From: Ch71 sp050945695 | Lineage (GTDB): Bacteria > Chloroflexota > Anaerolineae > DRVO01 | Assembly: GCA_050945695.1 (NCBI GenBank) | Contig: JBMNTK010000035.1 | Span: 1 to 22,868 of the forward strand | Length of the DNA stretch: 22,868 nt | Reading direction: 5' to 3' | Shown here: positions 1 to 11,400 of the stretch, piece by piece | Numbering within the stretch: position 1 is the first letter of the stretch | Layout of the letters: the number at the start of each line of letters is the position of its first letter | Notes under the pieces: model-generated | What the model saw: the letters and a program-made list of their open reading frames with translations, nothing else | What the model was told of the DNA's origin: nothing | Database searches by the model: none | Program-made: the position numbers and the translations under genes

Positions 1-1452
1 ACCAGCTGCATCCCCCCGGTGACTATGCCCGCCTGGCGGGTCTTCTCCACCGGCAAAGGCCCGGGCAAGCTGGGAGTGTTCTGGCACCAGCAGCTAGACG
101 TCCAGACCCGCAAGGTAACCACGCCCAGTGCAGCAGATATTCACTCCTCGGACCTGTGGCACTACCTCAATGCTGCCGGCTACCGGACCGGGGTGGTCGG
201 CATGCCCGACACCTATCCCCCCCGTCCGCTGGACGGGTTCATGGTGTGCGGTGGCCCCAGCGCGGGCGAGGAAGGCTACACCTACCCGGCCCAGCTAGAG
301 GAAGAGCTGCGCCGCGAGGTGGGCTATCGCCCAGTGATCAAGGGCGACCTGCAGGAGGGCGGCGAGGACAGCCCCCTGGTACGGGAGATCCTGGATACGG
401 TGGACCGCACCTTTGCCGCCGGCCAGTACCTCTTGGAGCGCTACCCGGTTGACTTCCTCTGCGTGACCACCTTCGACATCAACCGGCTTCAGCACTTCTT
501 CTTCGACGGGCGCTCCACCCTGGAGGCGTGGCAGACGCTAGACCGCTGGTTGGGCCGGCTCGTGCCCCAGTTCGACTACACCTTGATCCTCTCGGACCAC
601 GGCACAGAGCCCGTGCGCAAGGCCTACTTCCTCAACGTCTGGCTGCGCCAGAAGGGATACCTCCACACCCGCTTCCACCCCATGGACATCCTGCCCCGCC
701 TTGGCATCAACCGCTCTCGGGTGGGACGGCTGGTTCAGGGGCTGGGCCTCACCCGGCTGTTCTCCTACGAGACGTTGGTCCGCTACGGCAGCATGTTGCC
801 CCAGGCCACGGGCGGGTTTGGGGAGTACGGCAATCAGTCTGCCGTCAACCGGGTGGATTGGAGCCGCACCCGGGTCTTTGCCCTGCCCCAGGGGCCCATC
901 TACATAAACCGCGACCTGGTGCCCGACGCCCAGGACTACGAGCGGCTGCGCGATGAGCTGATCCAGGGGCTGCGGGAGCTCGTGGACCCCGACACGGGCC
1001 GACCGGTGGTGCGGCAGGTGTTCCGCCGGGAGGAGGTCTACTCCGGCGAGCACCTGGCGCAGGCGCCGGACCTGGTGGTGCTGGATGAGGACGCCTACCA
1101 CAACCGGGCGGGGCTGGGCCAGCAGGACGTGTTCGCCTCCGGCTGGCGGTGGAAGGGCAACAACCGCTACCAGGGGATGTTTGTCCTGGCCGGGCAAGGG
1201 ATACGGGCCGGCCATCGCCTGGAGGGAGCCCGCATCGTGGACCTGGCGCCCACCCTACTGCACCTGGCCGGGGTGCCGGTTCCCGAGGACATGGATGGGC
1301 AGATCCTATCCGCGGCCCTGGAGCCGAACTCGGCCCTGGCAGCACGGGAGGTGCGCCGACAGGCCCCGCTGGGAAGCCAAGGAGCGGGCGAGACCGATGA
1401 GGAGTACGAGGAGATCGTCGGGTCCCGGCTGCGAGACCTTGGGTACCTGTGA
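1..1452 (+). CDS. Alkaline-phosphatase-superfamily phosphodiesterase/nucleotide pyrophosphatase-like protein, 5' partial
   Basis: The reading frame is open from base 1. The first codons give TSCIPPVTMPAW followed by STGKGPGKLGVF, the classic N-terminal signature of type I phosphodiesterase/nucleotide pyrophosphatase proteins, in which the Thr after PPV is the predicted nucleophile and metal ligand. The GTG at 19 falls inside that motif, so it is not the start; the true start lies upstream of the window. Further metal-ligand motifs are FDINRLQHFFF (about codons 156-166) and LILSDHGTEP (about 196-205). The C-terminal DLAPTLLHLAGVPVPEDMDG segment is also typical. 483 residues are visible; full-length relatives are usually around 500. 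It should hydrolyse phosphodiester or phosphomonoester bonds using two metal ions; the substrate is unknown. It is followed 22 bp later by a lipoprotein gene, suggesting an envelope role. The family call is secure, the substrate is not. Confidence 0.88.
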   Translation, partial: TSCIPPVTMPAWRVFSTGKGPGKLGVFWHQQLDVQTRKVTTPSAADIHSSDLWHYLNAAGYRTGVVGMPDTYPPRPLDGFMVCGGPSAGEEGYTYPAQLEEELRREVGYRPVIKGDLQEGGEDSPLVREILDTVDRTFAAGQYLLERYPVDFLCVTTFDINRLQHFFFDGRSTLEAWQTLDRWLGRLVPQFDYTLILSDHGTEPVRKAYFLNVWLRQKGYLHTRFHPMDILPRLGINRSRVGRLVQGLGLTRLFSYETLVRYGSMLPQATGGFGEYGNQSAVNRVDWSRTRVFALPQGPIYINRDLVPDAQDYERLRDELIQGLRELVDPDTGRPVVRQVFRREEVYSGEHLAQAPDLVVLDEDAYHNRAGLGQQDVFASGWRWKGNNRYQGMFVLAGQGIRAGHRLEGARIVDLAPTLLHLAGVPVPEDMDGQILSAALEPNSALAAREVRRQAPLGSQGAGETDEEYEEIVGSRLRDLGYL

Positions 1453-1456
1453 ACCT

Positions 1457-1465
1457 GGGAGGAGG
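1457..1465 (+). promoter_or_regulatory. Ribosome binding site deciding the lipoprotein start
   Basis: GGGAGGAGG lies just after the stop of the phosphodiesterase gene. It abuts the ATG at 1466, leaving no spacing, but sits 9 bp before the ATG at 1475. That favours 1475, which also gives a textbook short lipoprotein signal peptide. Confidence 0.6.
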
Positions 1466-1474
1466 ATGAGAGCC

Positions 1475-2470
1475 ATGGCCGTTAGGGCCTGTCTTGCTCT
1501 GCTTTGCCTGGTGGTAGCGGTGGCCGGATGTGGTGGCGTGGCGCCTGAGCCCACCGCGACGCTCGCCCCTCCCACCATTGCGCCTACTGCGACCCCCGCT
1601 GCGCCCAGCCCGACTGCGGCGCCATCGGTCGCCCCGACTGCTACGGCTACCGCCACCGCCACCGTTGCCCCGCCCACCCCCACTGCTGTCGCCTTGGTGG
1701 CGCCCTCGCCGGTTCCATCCCCGACGGTAGCGCCCCCTACGCCTACGGCCGTTCCGCCCGCGGTTGCCGTGGCGCCGACCGGCGAGGATGCCGAGCTGGA
1801 CGGCTTGGCCCTGGGGATGAAGGTGTTCGAGGGTGAGTTTGCTGCTTCCCTTTGCCGGGATGGGGACATCTTCGCCTTCGGCTACCAGGCCAACCCCAGC
1901 CGGGTGCGGGAAGCCTTCAAGAACATCCCGGTGGAGAACCGGATGGTCATGACCCCCACGCTGGAGGGCGTGGAAGAGCTCCTGGACAACCTGCCGGTGG
2001 AGGTGGCGTACCTGGGCTATGACCTGGAGACCTGGGAGGCAACCTCTGCCGCCGAACAGCAGGATCCGGTAGCGGCCGTCGCCCGGGCCCGGGAGATCGC
2101 TCACTCCCGGGGGCTCAAGCTGGCCATCGGGCCCTCGCGCTCCTTCAACGAGCGCTACGGGGCGCAACTGGCGCCCTTGGTGGACGTCTACATGCCCCAG
2201 GCCAAGGCCTACCAGGCTCGCATGACCCAGGAAGAGTACCAGGCAACCATGCGCAGCCTCTTCACCACCCTCCGGCAAGCCAACCCCGATGTCGTGCTGT
2301 TCCTGGACATATCCCCCAGCCCCAAGGGGGTCGAGCAGGAGATCGGGGAGATGCTCGAGTGTGTCGAGGGTGTGAGCGACCTGGTGGATGGCGTCTGGAT
2401 AACCTTCACCCCGCCGGAGACCGAGCGGGTGGGAGAGTTCGTCGCGCTACTACGTGGTCCTAGCTCCTAG
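1475..2470 (+). CDS. Lipoprotein with Pro/Ala/Thr-rich stalk and barrel-like C-terminal domain, function unknown
   Basis: 331 residues from ATG 1475. Residues 1-18 are a hydrophobic signal peptide ending in VAVAG before Cys19, a good lipobox, so the mature protein should be lipid-anchored on the outer face of the membrane. Residues about 23-100 are almost only Pro, Ala, Thr and Val, a low-complexity extended stalk. Residues about 103-331 form a globular domain with alternating strands and helices: VAYLGYDLETW, LKLAIGPS, VDVYMPQA, VVLFLDIS and VDGVWITF read like successive strands of a TIM-type barrel, perhaps a glycoside-hydrolase-like fold. I do not recognise the family, and no catalytic pair can be assigned. 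The gene sits between the phosphodiesterase and the giant TPR protein with gaps of 22 and 7 bp, so it is probably co-transcribed. An in-frame ATG at 1466 is the alternative start. The open frame also reaches much further back, to 1085 inside the upstream gene, but that part is only a shadow reading. Confidence 0.82.
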   Translation: MAVRACLALLCLVVAVAGCGGVAPEPTATLAPPTIAPTATPAAPSPTAAPSVAPTATATATATVAPPTPTAVALVAPSPVPSPTVAPPTPTAVPPAVAVAPTGEDAELDGLALGMKVFEGEFAASLCRDGDIFAFGYQANPSRVREAFKNIPVENRMVMTPTLEGVEELLDNLPVEVAYLGYDLETWEATSAAEQQDPVAAVARAREIAHSRGLKLAIGPSRSFNERYGAQLAPLVDVYMPQAKAYQARMTQEEYQATMRSLFTTLRQANPDVVLFLDISPSPKGVEQEIGEMLECVEGVSDLVDGVWITFTPPETERVGEFVALLRGPSS

Positions 2471-2477
2471 ATGAGGG

Positions 2478-5400
2478 ATGATGACGTCGAAGCCTCGCAT
2501 TAGCAGCCTACCCCGGCTGTTGCCCAAGGCCGGGATCCTCAGTTGGGACTGGCCGTTGATCGGGCCCGGGCTGGCCTATGTGAGCCTGGGGTTGGCCCTC
2601 CTTCTGTCCCAGGACTGGTCGGGACTGGCCGGGGTGCCGGACATCGTGCGGGCGACGGTGGGATTTGCGGCCGTGTTCCTGGCCCCAGGGCTGCTTGTTC
2701 TGCCCGTGCTGCTGCCCCCGGAGGAGGCGGGCGGCAACATGGAGCGGCTCAGCTACGCCTTTGCGTTCAGCCTGGCCCTGGCCGGCATCCCCGCCTTTGT
2801 GGTCATGCTCCTGCATGGCGACTTCCCCACCTACGGCACCCTCTTTGCCTTGCTGGTGTCCATCTTGGCCATAGTGGACCTGGTCCGCAGGAGCCTGGGC
2901 ATCGGCTTGGGGCCCAGTGCGGTCCGGCCCCATGCCTGGACCACCGAGGCCCTGGCCGTCCTGGTGGTGGTGGCGGGGCTGATGCTGTTCCCCCTCGCTT
3001 CCTACGGCGGGGTGCAGGGCCGGGTGGACGGAGACCTGCTGGCTATGATGGCCCTGGTTCGGGACGTCATGGAGGCAGACCAGATCGGCGTCGAGGAGCC
3101 TCTCTTCGGGGCCGGGCTGCCGGCCTCGCCCAGGACGGCGTTCAACCCCTGGCTCATGCTCACCGGGTTTGCCGGTCACCTAGGGGGCCTGGACCCGGTG
3201 AACTTCGTGCACAGCTACTTCGCCCCCCTGCTGGGGATGCTGTCGCTGTTCTCCCTCTATACGCTGCTGCATCAGCTATCGGGCAATCGGCGGTTGGCCC
3301 TCTTCTTGGTCCTGTTTCACATCATCATCCTGGTGGCCAACCCCTTCCACCGTAACATCTGGTCCTACATGCTCTTCCGGCGCATCGCCTCGGATAAGTT
3401 CGCGATGCTACTTCTGCCCCTGCCGGTGGGCATCACATTTGTGTCTCGGTTCCTGAAGGGGGGTGGACCCCGGCAGCTGCTGTACCTGGGCCTGGTGGGC
3501 CTGGGGATGGCGGTGGTGCATCCCCTGGATGTGCTGTTCTTCGGTGTGGGGACGGCATCACTAGCCGGGATGCACTGGCTCTGGGAGCGCAACAAGCTCC
3601 GAAACCTGCTCCGTGGGGGAGCGCTGGCCTGCGTCCTAGCGATGATGATGGTGGTGCCCTTCTTCCAGCGCCAAGCCACCCAGGAGACGCGGGAGGGCTA
3701 TCTCTTCCCTCAGACCTTCACCGGCCTGCCTGTGGCCACCGGCAGGGCACCGGTGCTGCCCTTCGTGTGGGCGGATACCCTCAAGATGCCCGGGCCACGG
3801 CCATCGGTGCTGGAGGAGAGCCCAGAGGGGGCCAACCCCTTCATGCTGTCCCGTCTGTGGAGCCAGCTCACCTCTCGCAAGCTCCTGATCTTCGCCGATG
3901 ACCGCTACATGGCCCACCCGGCGCTGCTCCTCGACGTGGTGCCGGTGCTGGCGCTGCTGCTCCTGCCGGCACTGTTGGCCTTCCGGCGCGACCACCTCGC
4001 CCGCTACCTCCTGGCCATCACCCTGGCCTACCTGGTGCTGGGGTTCAACCCGGTAGTCACGCCCCTGGTGGGGCGGTTCCTGACCCCTTGGCAGGTCAAC
4101 CGGATGGCGTGGCCGCTGCCGGTCACCCTCATCCCTGGCTACGTGCTCTACATGGTCGGGGCGGCCATCTCCCGGCGCCTGCTGGGCGCCAGGGCGGCGC
4201 GGTTGGCCGGCGCCGCACCGGCCCTGACACTCCTGGTGCTGGTGCTAGCTCTCCTGCCGCTGATCCGGGCCTACGGCCAGGAGCTGCTCACTGACAAGGT
4301 GCGCCTGGACGCTCCCACCCTCATCTTCGACTACCTGCGCATCGCCCCAGACCGCGAAAGCGTGATCATCGCCGACTACACCACCAACCTGATCCTGCCC
4401 GCCTACTTGGGCAAGCCGGACCTCGTTGCCTACCGAGCCACGAACACCAGCGAGGAGTTCCCGGCCGATCGCCAGGACGAGGCCCTGCAGCGGATACGCG
4501 ACCTGGACACCTTCACCGGAGCGCTGAAGCTCGACGCCGAGGTGGTGGAGATCCTGCGCCGCTACCCCGTGCGCTACGTGCTCCTGCCCGACGACCATCC
4601 CCTGAGCTGCCAGTTTCGCCATGCCGGCGAGCCCTTCACCCAGGTGCTGCGCGATGGACGCTACCGCCTCTTCCGGGTGGAGAGCCTGCCTGAGGCGCGC
4701 GGTGCCATCGCCGCCAACACCTACCTGCAGAGGCGCAACTGGGAGGGGGCCGAGCTGGGCTACCGGCAGGCTCTGCAAGCGAACCCCCAGGACCGTCTGG
4801 CACTCCTGGGGCTGGCAGAGACCCTGCGGGCAGAGAACCGAGTGGACGAAGCCCTGGCCCTCCTCGAGCCTGAGGTTGGCCCGGGAGCCGACGAGTGCCT
4901 ATGCAGTGCGCTAGCCCTGGCCTACGAGGCCGGCGCCCGTCCCGAGCAGGCGCTCACAGCCTGGCAGCAGGCGGTGGAGGCAGCGCCCCTGGTATCGGAC
5001 CTGAGGGTGCGGCTGGGGGACGCCTACCTCTTCGCCGGGGACTTGGAGGGGGCCACCAAAGCCTATGAGGCAGCGGTAGGGCTGCAGTACCTGCCCGGCG
5101 GAGCGACCTACTACCTGACCCTGGGCAAGCTCTGGCAGACGCGGCGCATACACGACCGGGCCGGCGAGGCGTTTGCCCGCGCGGTGTCCGCTGCACCCAC
5201 TGCTGCCAACTGGCGCGCTCTGGGTGGTAACCTCATGGCGCGCAACCGCTACGCAGAGGCGGTCTCCGCCTATCGGCAGGCCGCTCGCCTGGCACCGTGG
5301 CGTACCGACGTCTGGGTGCGCCTGGCCGAGGCCCTGCGGCTGGATCAGGGGGCTGAGGCGGCTGAGCCTGCCTACCGTCGGGCCATTCTGGCCGCCGACC

Positions 5401-8400
5401 TGCAGGCGGACCCGGCCCAGCCCGTCTTTCTGGCCCTGAGCATGACCTACGAGCAGTCGGGCCTCCGGGCCGAGGCCGAGGCGGCCATCGAGGCTGCCAT
5501 CGCCCGCGACCCGGAGGAGATCGCCGGCTACCTCTTCCTGGCCCTGTATCATCGCCGGCAGGGCCGCTTCGACGAAGCCCTGGCGGCGGCCGAGCGAGCG
5601 GTCGCCCGGGCGCCGGACCGCGCCGACGGCTACCTGGCCGTGGCCGGGCTGCACGAGGACCAAGGGGCTCCCGACGCGGCGGCCGTCTTCTATAGCCTGG
5701 CCGTGGAGGTGGAGCCGCAGTCGGCCCCGGCGTGGTACGCCTTGGGCAACCTTCACGCCAGCCAGGCCCGCTGGACGGAGGCCATCTCCGCCTACCGTCA
5801 GGCTCTCGAGATCGAACCCACGAATGCCTTCGTCTACCTGGGTCTGGCCCAGGCGGAGTACGAGCTCGGGCAGTCCATCGCTGCCCTGAGTGCCCTCCAG
5901 GCTGCCCTGCGCTACGCTCCCCGGGCCGGCCAGACCAACGTGGCTCTCGGGCGCGCCTACGAGCGGCTAGGAGACCGGCAGCAGGCCATCGGCTACTACC
6001 AGCAGGCCGTCACCGCCAGTCCCGAGCTCATCGGTGGTCACCGCAGCCTCGCTCAGGCTTACTCGGCCATGGGCCGGCAGGCCGATGCCCTGGCTCAGTA
6101 CGAGCTGGCTCTCACCTTGGGAGCTGTCCTCCCCGAGGCCGTGGTGGATACAGAGGTGCTGGGCGGCGGTCTTCAGGCCCTCACCGGCGAGCATCCGGAG
6201 GTCTCAGAGGACGATGAGGCGGCAAGGCGGGCCCAAGACACGGCCCTGCGTGCCCGCCAGCAGCTGCAGCTCGTAATGCCCAGCGGCGACTACGATGCCA
6301 GCCGGGTGGCCCTGGCCCAGTCTTACGAGACACGCGGTCTCTACGACGAGGCTTTGGATCAGTACATTCTGGTGGCAGCAGCCGACCCCACCTCCGCGGC
6401 GGCCCAGCTCTTCTTGGCTGACGCCTATTACCGACGGGCGCAATTCGGGGACGCGCAAGCCACCTATCTCGAGGCTATCCGCCTGGACCCGAGCTCATCA
6501 GCGGCCCGTATTGGGCTGGCCAGGACCCTCTCGGCGCTGGGTCGCCCGGCAGAGGCCCTGAAGGAGCTGCAGGAGGCTGCCTTCCGGCGCCCGGGCGATG
6601 CCTCGGCCCAGGTGGCATTGGCAGACGCGTATCTGGCTCAGGGCCGGCCCCAGGATGCACTGGCCACGCTGCAAGAGGCCCTGACGCGGTCTCCCGGCAA
6701 TCTCGACCTCAACCTGGCCCTCAGCCGCACCTATGGCCGACTGGGCCGGCTGGTAGAGGCAGAGGAGGCCGCCCGACGCACGGTGGACCTGGCCCCTGGT
6801 TGGCCGGATGCCCACGTCTGCCTGGGTGACGCCCTGCGCATGCAGGGCAGGATGGACGACGCCTTGGCCGCCTACTCCCGCGCCACTGAGCTCGACCGTG
6901 GCCACGCCCAAGCCTGGCTGAGCCTGGGCGGGCTCTACCGCGATCGAGCTCAGATGGACCAGGCCCTGGAGGCTTTCCGGGCGGCGGCCCAGGCCGATCC
7001 GTTCGGGACGGCGGGGTCTTTGGCCGAGGCCGAGATCTACCGGCTGCAGGGGGACCCGGAGCTAGCCGAGTCCGTGCTGCGCCGGGCCCTGACCCGCAAT
7101 GCGGCCGATACCAGCGCGTCGCTGACGCTGTATGAGCTCCTGCGCCTGCAGGGCCGCGACGAAGCGGCCGCCGATGTCCTGGAGAAGCCTGGGGCGCCGC
7201 CGCGGCTGGAGCTGCTCTTGGCTCGAGCCCGCATGCTTCGGGAGATGGGGCAGCAGGATCGGGAGAAGGCCCTGCTGGCCCAGGCCGTGGAGCAGTTCCC
7301 CGGGTCTGCCGCCGGCTGGGTGGCCTGGGCCCAGGCGCAGGAACGGGCCGGTGACTACACGGGGGCCAGGGCCGCCTACGAGCAGGCCCTGAGAGTGGCC
7401 CCCGGCGAGGCGACCGTGTACCTGGCCCTAGGGTCGCTCCAGGAGCGGGAGGGAGACTGGACGAAGGCGGTGGCGGCCTATCAACGGGCCGCTGCCCTCC
7501 GGCCTACCAACCCCGAGGCGCACGTGGCCCTGGCCTCGGCGCTGGCTCGCAAAGGGGACCAGGGGGCGGCCACGGAGGCGCTCCGGACAGCAGTGGCTGC
7601 CAACCCCGGTTCCGTCGCCCTCCGGGTGGCGCTGGGCGACCACTTGGCGGCCGCCGGCGCACCCGACCAGGCCATCGCCGAGTACGAGGCGGCCCTGGCC
7701 CTGGAGCCGGGGCACCTGCCGGCATACTTGAGCCTGTCTCAGGCCCTCCTGGCCAATGGGCAACCGGGCGAAGCGGAAGCTGTCGTCCGGAAGGCCCTGG
7801 AGCTCTACCCCGGCAGTGTGGAGGCCCAGGCGGCCCTGGCTGCCGTGCAGAGCGGGACCGGCCAGGGCTCCGAAGCCGCCAACACCCTGCTCCAAGCCTG
7901 GACGAGCAACCCGGGCGCCTGGGAGACGGCCCTGGCCCTCGGCCAGACCCTGATCGATCTGGGTGACCTGGAGGCGGCCGAACAGATCATTAGCACCGTG
8001 ACTACGGTCCGCCCGGGCGAGCCGGCGGGCTGGCTGGCTCTGGGCAACCTATGGATGGAAGGCCGGGGCCCGGCCTGGGCCATGACGGCCTACCGACGGG
8101 GTCTCCAGGAGAGCCCTGGTGACGCCAGCCTCCTGTTGGCCCTGGGCCAGGTGGAGAGCGACCTCGGCCTTCTGGATCAGGCAGAGGAGACCCTGCGGCG
8201 GGCTGCCTCCCTGCACCGTCACCTCGCCGGGCCGGAGGTCGCCCTGGGTGACCTGCTGCTTCAGCGGCTCGACTTCGAGGGGGCGGAGGAGTGCTATCGG
8301 CGGGCGCAGTCGGCTGCCCCGGCTGACCCGTCCGGCTGGCTGCGGATGGGCCAGCTTCGCCTCCGCCAGGGGCAACCGGAGGAGGCCGTGACTGCCTTCG

Positions 8401-11400
8401 AACAGGCCCTCGCCGTACAGCCCCATTCGGTGGATGCCCACGTGGCCCTGGGCGGGGCCTACCGGCACATGGGCGAGATGGACAAGGCCATGGCTGCCTA
8501 CCAGAGCGCCGTCATGGCCGACCCGACCTCGGCCGCGGGCCGGTTGGCCATGGTGCGGGCCCTGACCGACAGCGGTGCCTACGACGAGGCCGAGGCTGCC
8601 GTCAACCGGCTCCTGCAGGACTTCCCCGGTGACGAGTCGGTGCTGCTGGCCATCTCCAGCCTGCACCTGGCCAAGGGCGACACCGAGGAGGCGCTGCGCG
8701 TAGCCACCCAGGCGGTGCAGGCGCACCCGCGCTCCTCAGCAGCCCTGGCCGCCCGGGCGCTGGTGCACTTGCAGGCGGGTCAGATTGACGAGGCGTTGGC
8801 TGATCTGGAGAGGGCAGAGACCCTCGAGCCTCGCTCGATGGACGTACGGCTGGCGCGGGGTGAGGTGTACCTGGCGCAGAGCCGCACCGACGAGGCTCGG
8901 GTCCAGTTTGAGGCCGCGGCGGCCATGAGTCCCGCCGACCCCATGCCCTGGCTGGCACTGGGGCGGCTGGAACTCACGGTCGGTGACCCGGCTGCGGCCG
9001 AGCTCGCCTATGCCGAGGCCACCCGGCGGGAGCCCGGCAGCGCTGCCGGCCACGTCGGGGTGGCCCAGGCCCTGGCCGGTCAGGGGCGATTGGGAGAGGC
9101 CGAAGCGACCCTCCAGCACGCCCTGAGCGTGCAGCCGGGGTCGGCTGCCGCCCGCCTAGCCATGGGTGACCTGTACCGCGACCGTGGCGACCTGGCAGCG
9201 GCCTCCGAATACTACCGCCAGTACCTCTCCGTGGTCTATGACGGAACCACCGGGTGTCTCCACTGGGCCGGTGCCTACCTGGCGGCGGAGCTGCCGAACG
9301 AAGCCGAAGCCGTCCTGAGCGAAGCCCTGGCCCAACGGCCGGACTCTGCCCCCCTGCGCGCGGGCTTGGGCGATGTCTACCGGGCTCAGGGGCGGACAGA
9401 GGAGGCCGTGGCTGCCTACCAGGCCGCGCTGGAGGCTGACCCCAACCTGACCACGGCCTACCTGGGCCTGGGGCAGGCCTGGCTCGCCCTGGACCGGGGC
9501 GACTTGGCTCGAGAGGCTTTCTCCCAGGCCGAGACGCTGGCGACAGACACAGGCGAGACACTGGTCCAGGTGGCCCGCGCCTACCTGGCCGCCGACTGGC
9601 CGGATGAGGCGTTCCGGGCTGCCGAGCGGGCGGTGGAGGCCAACCAGGCCCTACCGGAAGCCTGGGTCGTCCTGGGTGACGTCCTCTACCACGAGGGCGA
9701 CGCTGATGCGGCCCGGACGCACTATCGCCGCGCGCTGGCGCTGGACCCGCGGTCCTATGGGGCCCTAATGGGAGAGGGACGCTGCCAGCAGGACATGGGC
9801 TACCTCAGCGCCGCCGCCGAGTCCTTCCAGGCTGCTGCATCGGCGGACCCGGCCAGTGCCGAGCCTTGGCTGGCCCTGGCGGCGGTGCGTCAGGCACTGG
9901 GCGAGGTGGACCGGGCTCGGGCCGCCCTGGAGGAGGCCCGCCAGCGCGCCCCCGGGTCGCCGGCGGTGCTGGTGGCCTTCGCGCAACTGGCGCTTTCTGA
10001 AGGGGACCTGGAAGAGGCCCTCGCTCAGGCGGAGCGGGCGCTGGCCGGCGCGCCCGATTCTACCGCGGTGCTGCTGGTGCACGCTCAAGTGTCGGCTGCG
10101 CTGGGCCGGTATGCCGCGGCACTGGAGAGCGTGCAGCGGGCCGTGCGGCTGGAACCCGAGAATGCTCCTGCCTACCTCGTCCTGGGGGACGTCTACCGGG
10201 CCTTGGGCCGGCACGGCGAGGCCCTCGCTGCTTACCAGCGCTACGAGAGGCTGGCGCCTCCCAGCGCCGCCGCCCAGATCAAGCTAGGGCAGGCCTATCA
10301 GCTCAACTCTCAGTGGGAGGCGGCGGCTGCCGCCTACCAGCGGGCCGCCTCCTACGCTCCCACCGATCCCACCCCGCACCTCCTCCTGGCCCAACTGCGG
10401 GTTCTGCTCGGGGACATGGCGGGAGCGGAGCAATCCTATCGGCGAGCCCTTGAGCTGGCGCCGGGCGATCCGGGGACCATGCTGGGCCTAGCTCGCCTCC
10501 TGGTGGCGGCGGGGGACTACGCTGGTGCTCTGGGGCTGCTCGATCAGGTGCTGGCCATTGACCCCACGTCCGGCCAGGCCCTGTTGGCGCGCGGTGATGC
10601 CCTGCTGGGGCTGGGCGAGGTGGCAGGGGCCCAGGAGGCCTACCAGCGGGCGGCGGAGGTGCAGCCGGACTTGGCGGCGGCCTTCGTGGCCCTGGGCAAC
10701 CTGCAGTCCAGCCGGCTGGATGATCCCCAGGGGGCCATGCTCAGCTACGAGCACGCCCTGGCGCTGGAGCCCGAGCAGGGGGACGTCTACGAGCAGCTGA
10801 TACGGGCGTACCGGCGCACCATCGGGCTGCCGGCGGCCATGGCCAGGCTGGAGAGCCTGGCTGGGTCCGAGCCCAACTCGCTGTGGGTGCGGATGGCGCT
10901 GGGGCTGGTGTACCAGTGGTCGGGCATGCGAGAGGAGGCCTTGCGAGAGTACGGCGCGGCAGCGGCACTGGCCCCGAGGTTCGCCGAGGCTCACCGCCGG
11001 ATGGGCCACGTCTACCAGGAGCAATGGGACTTCGAGGCCGCTGAGGCCAGCTATCGCCGGTTCCTGGCCTTGGGCGGAAGTGGCGCCGCCGCCGAGGACG
11101 TGCGCGCGCGGCTGGCTGAAATGGCAGGCCAGAAGGAGTCGGTTCAGATCACATCGCCGCGGGCGGGGCAGACCCTGCGCGGAGGCGTGGAGGTGGTGGG
11201 TACGGCCAACATAGCGGACTTCTCATACTACAAGCTGGAGTGCGCCCCGGTGAGTGCCCCTGACGCCTGGACGGTCATCGCCCAGGGTACCGCCCCGGTG
11301 GAGGGTGGCGTGCTGGGGGTCTGGCATACGGATGGGTTTGACCCTGGGGACTACATCCTGCGCCTCACGGCGGTGGACGCCACCGGCAACTACCCGCCCT

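Noticed and set aside
1085..1474. Extended N-terminus for the lipoprotein
   Set aside because: The upstream part of the frame is a shadow of the phosphodiesterase gene. Starting at 1475 gives a canonical lipoprotein signal with Cys19.
845..2278. Long minus-strand open frame opposite the phosphodiesterase and lipoprotein genes
   Set aside because: Gly/Arg/Pro-rich shadow of the plus-strand genes. The plus-strand readings carry clear family motifs and signal peptides; the minus-strand one shows none.
4710..11130. Possibility that the TPR array hides frameshifts or is an assembly artefact
   Set aside because: The frame is open for nearly 9 kb, the units are diverged at DNA level, and both ends join sensible domains, so mis-assembly of identical repeats is unlikely.
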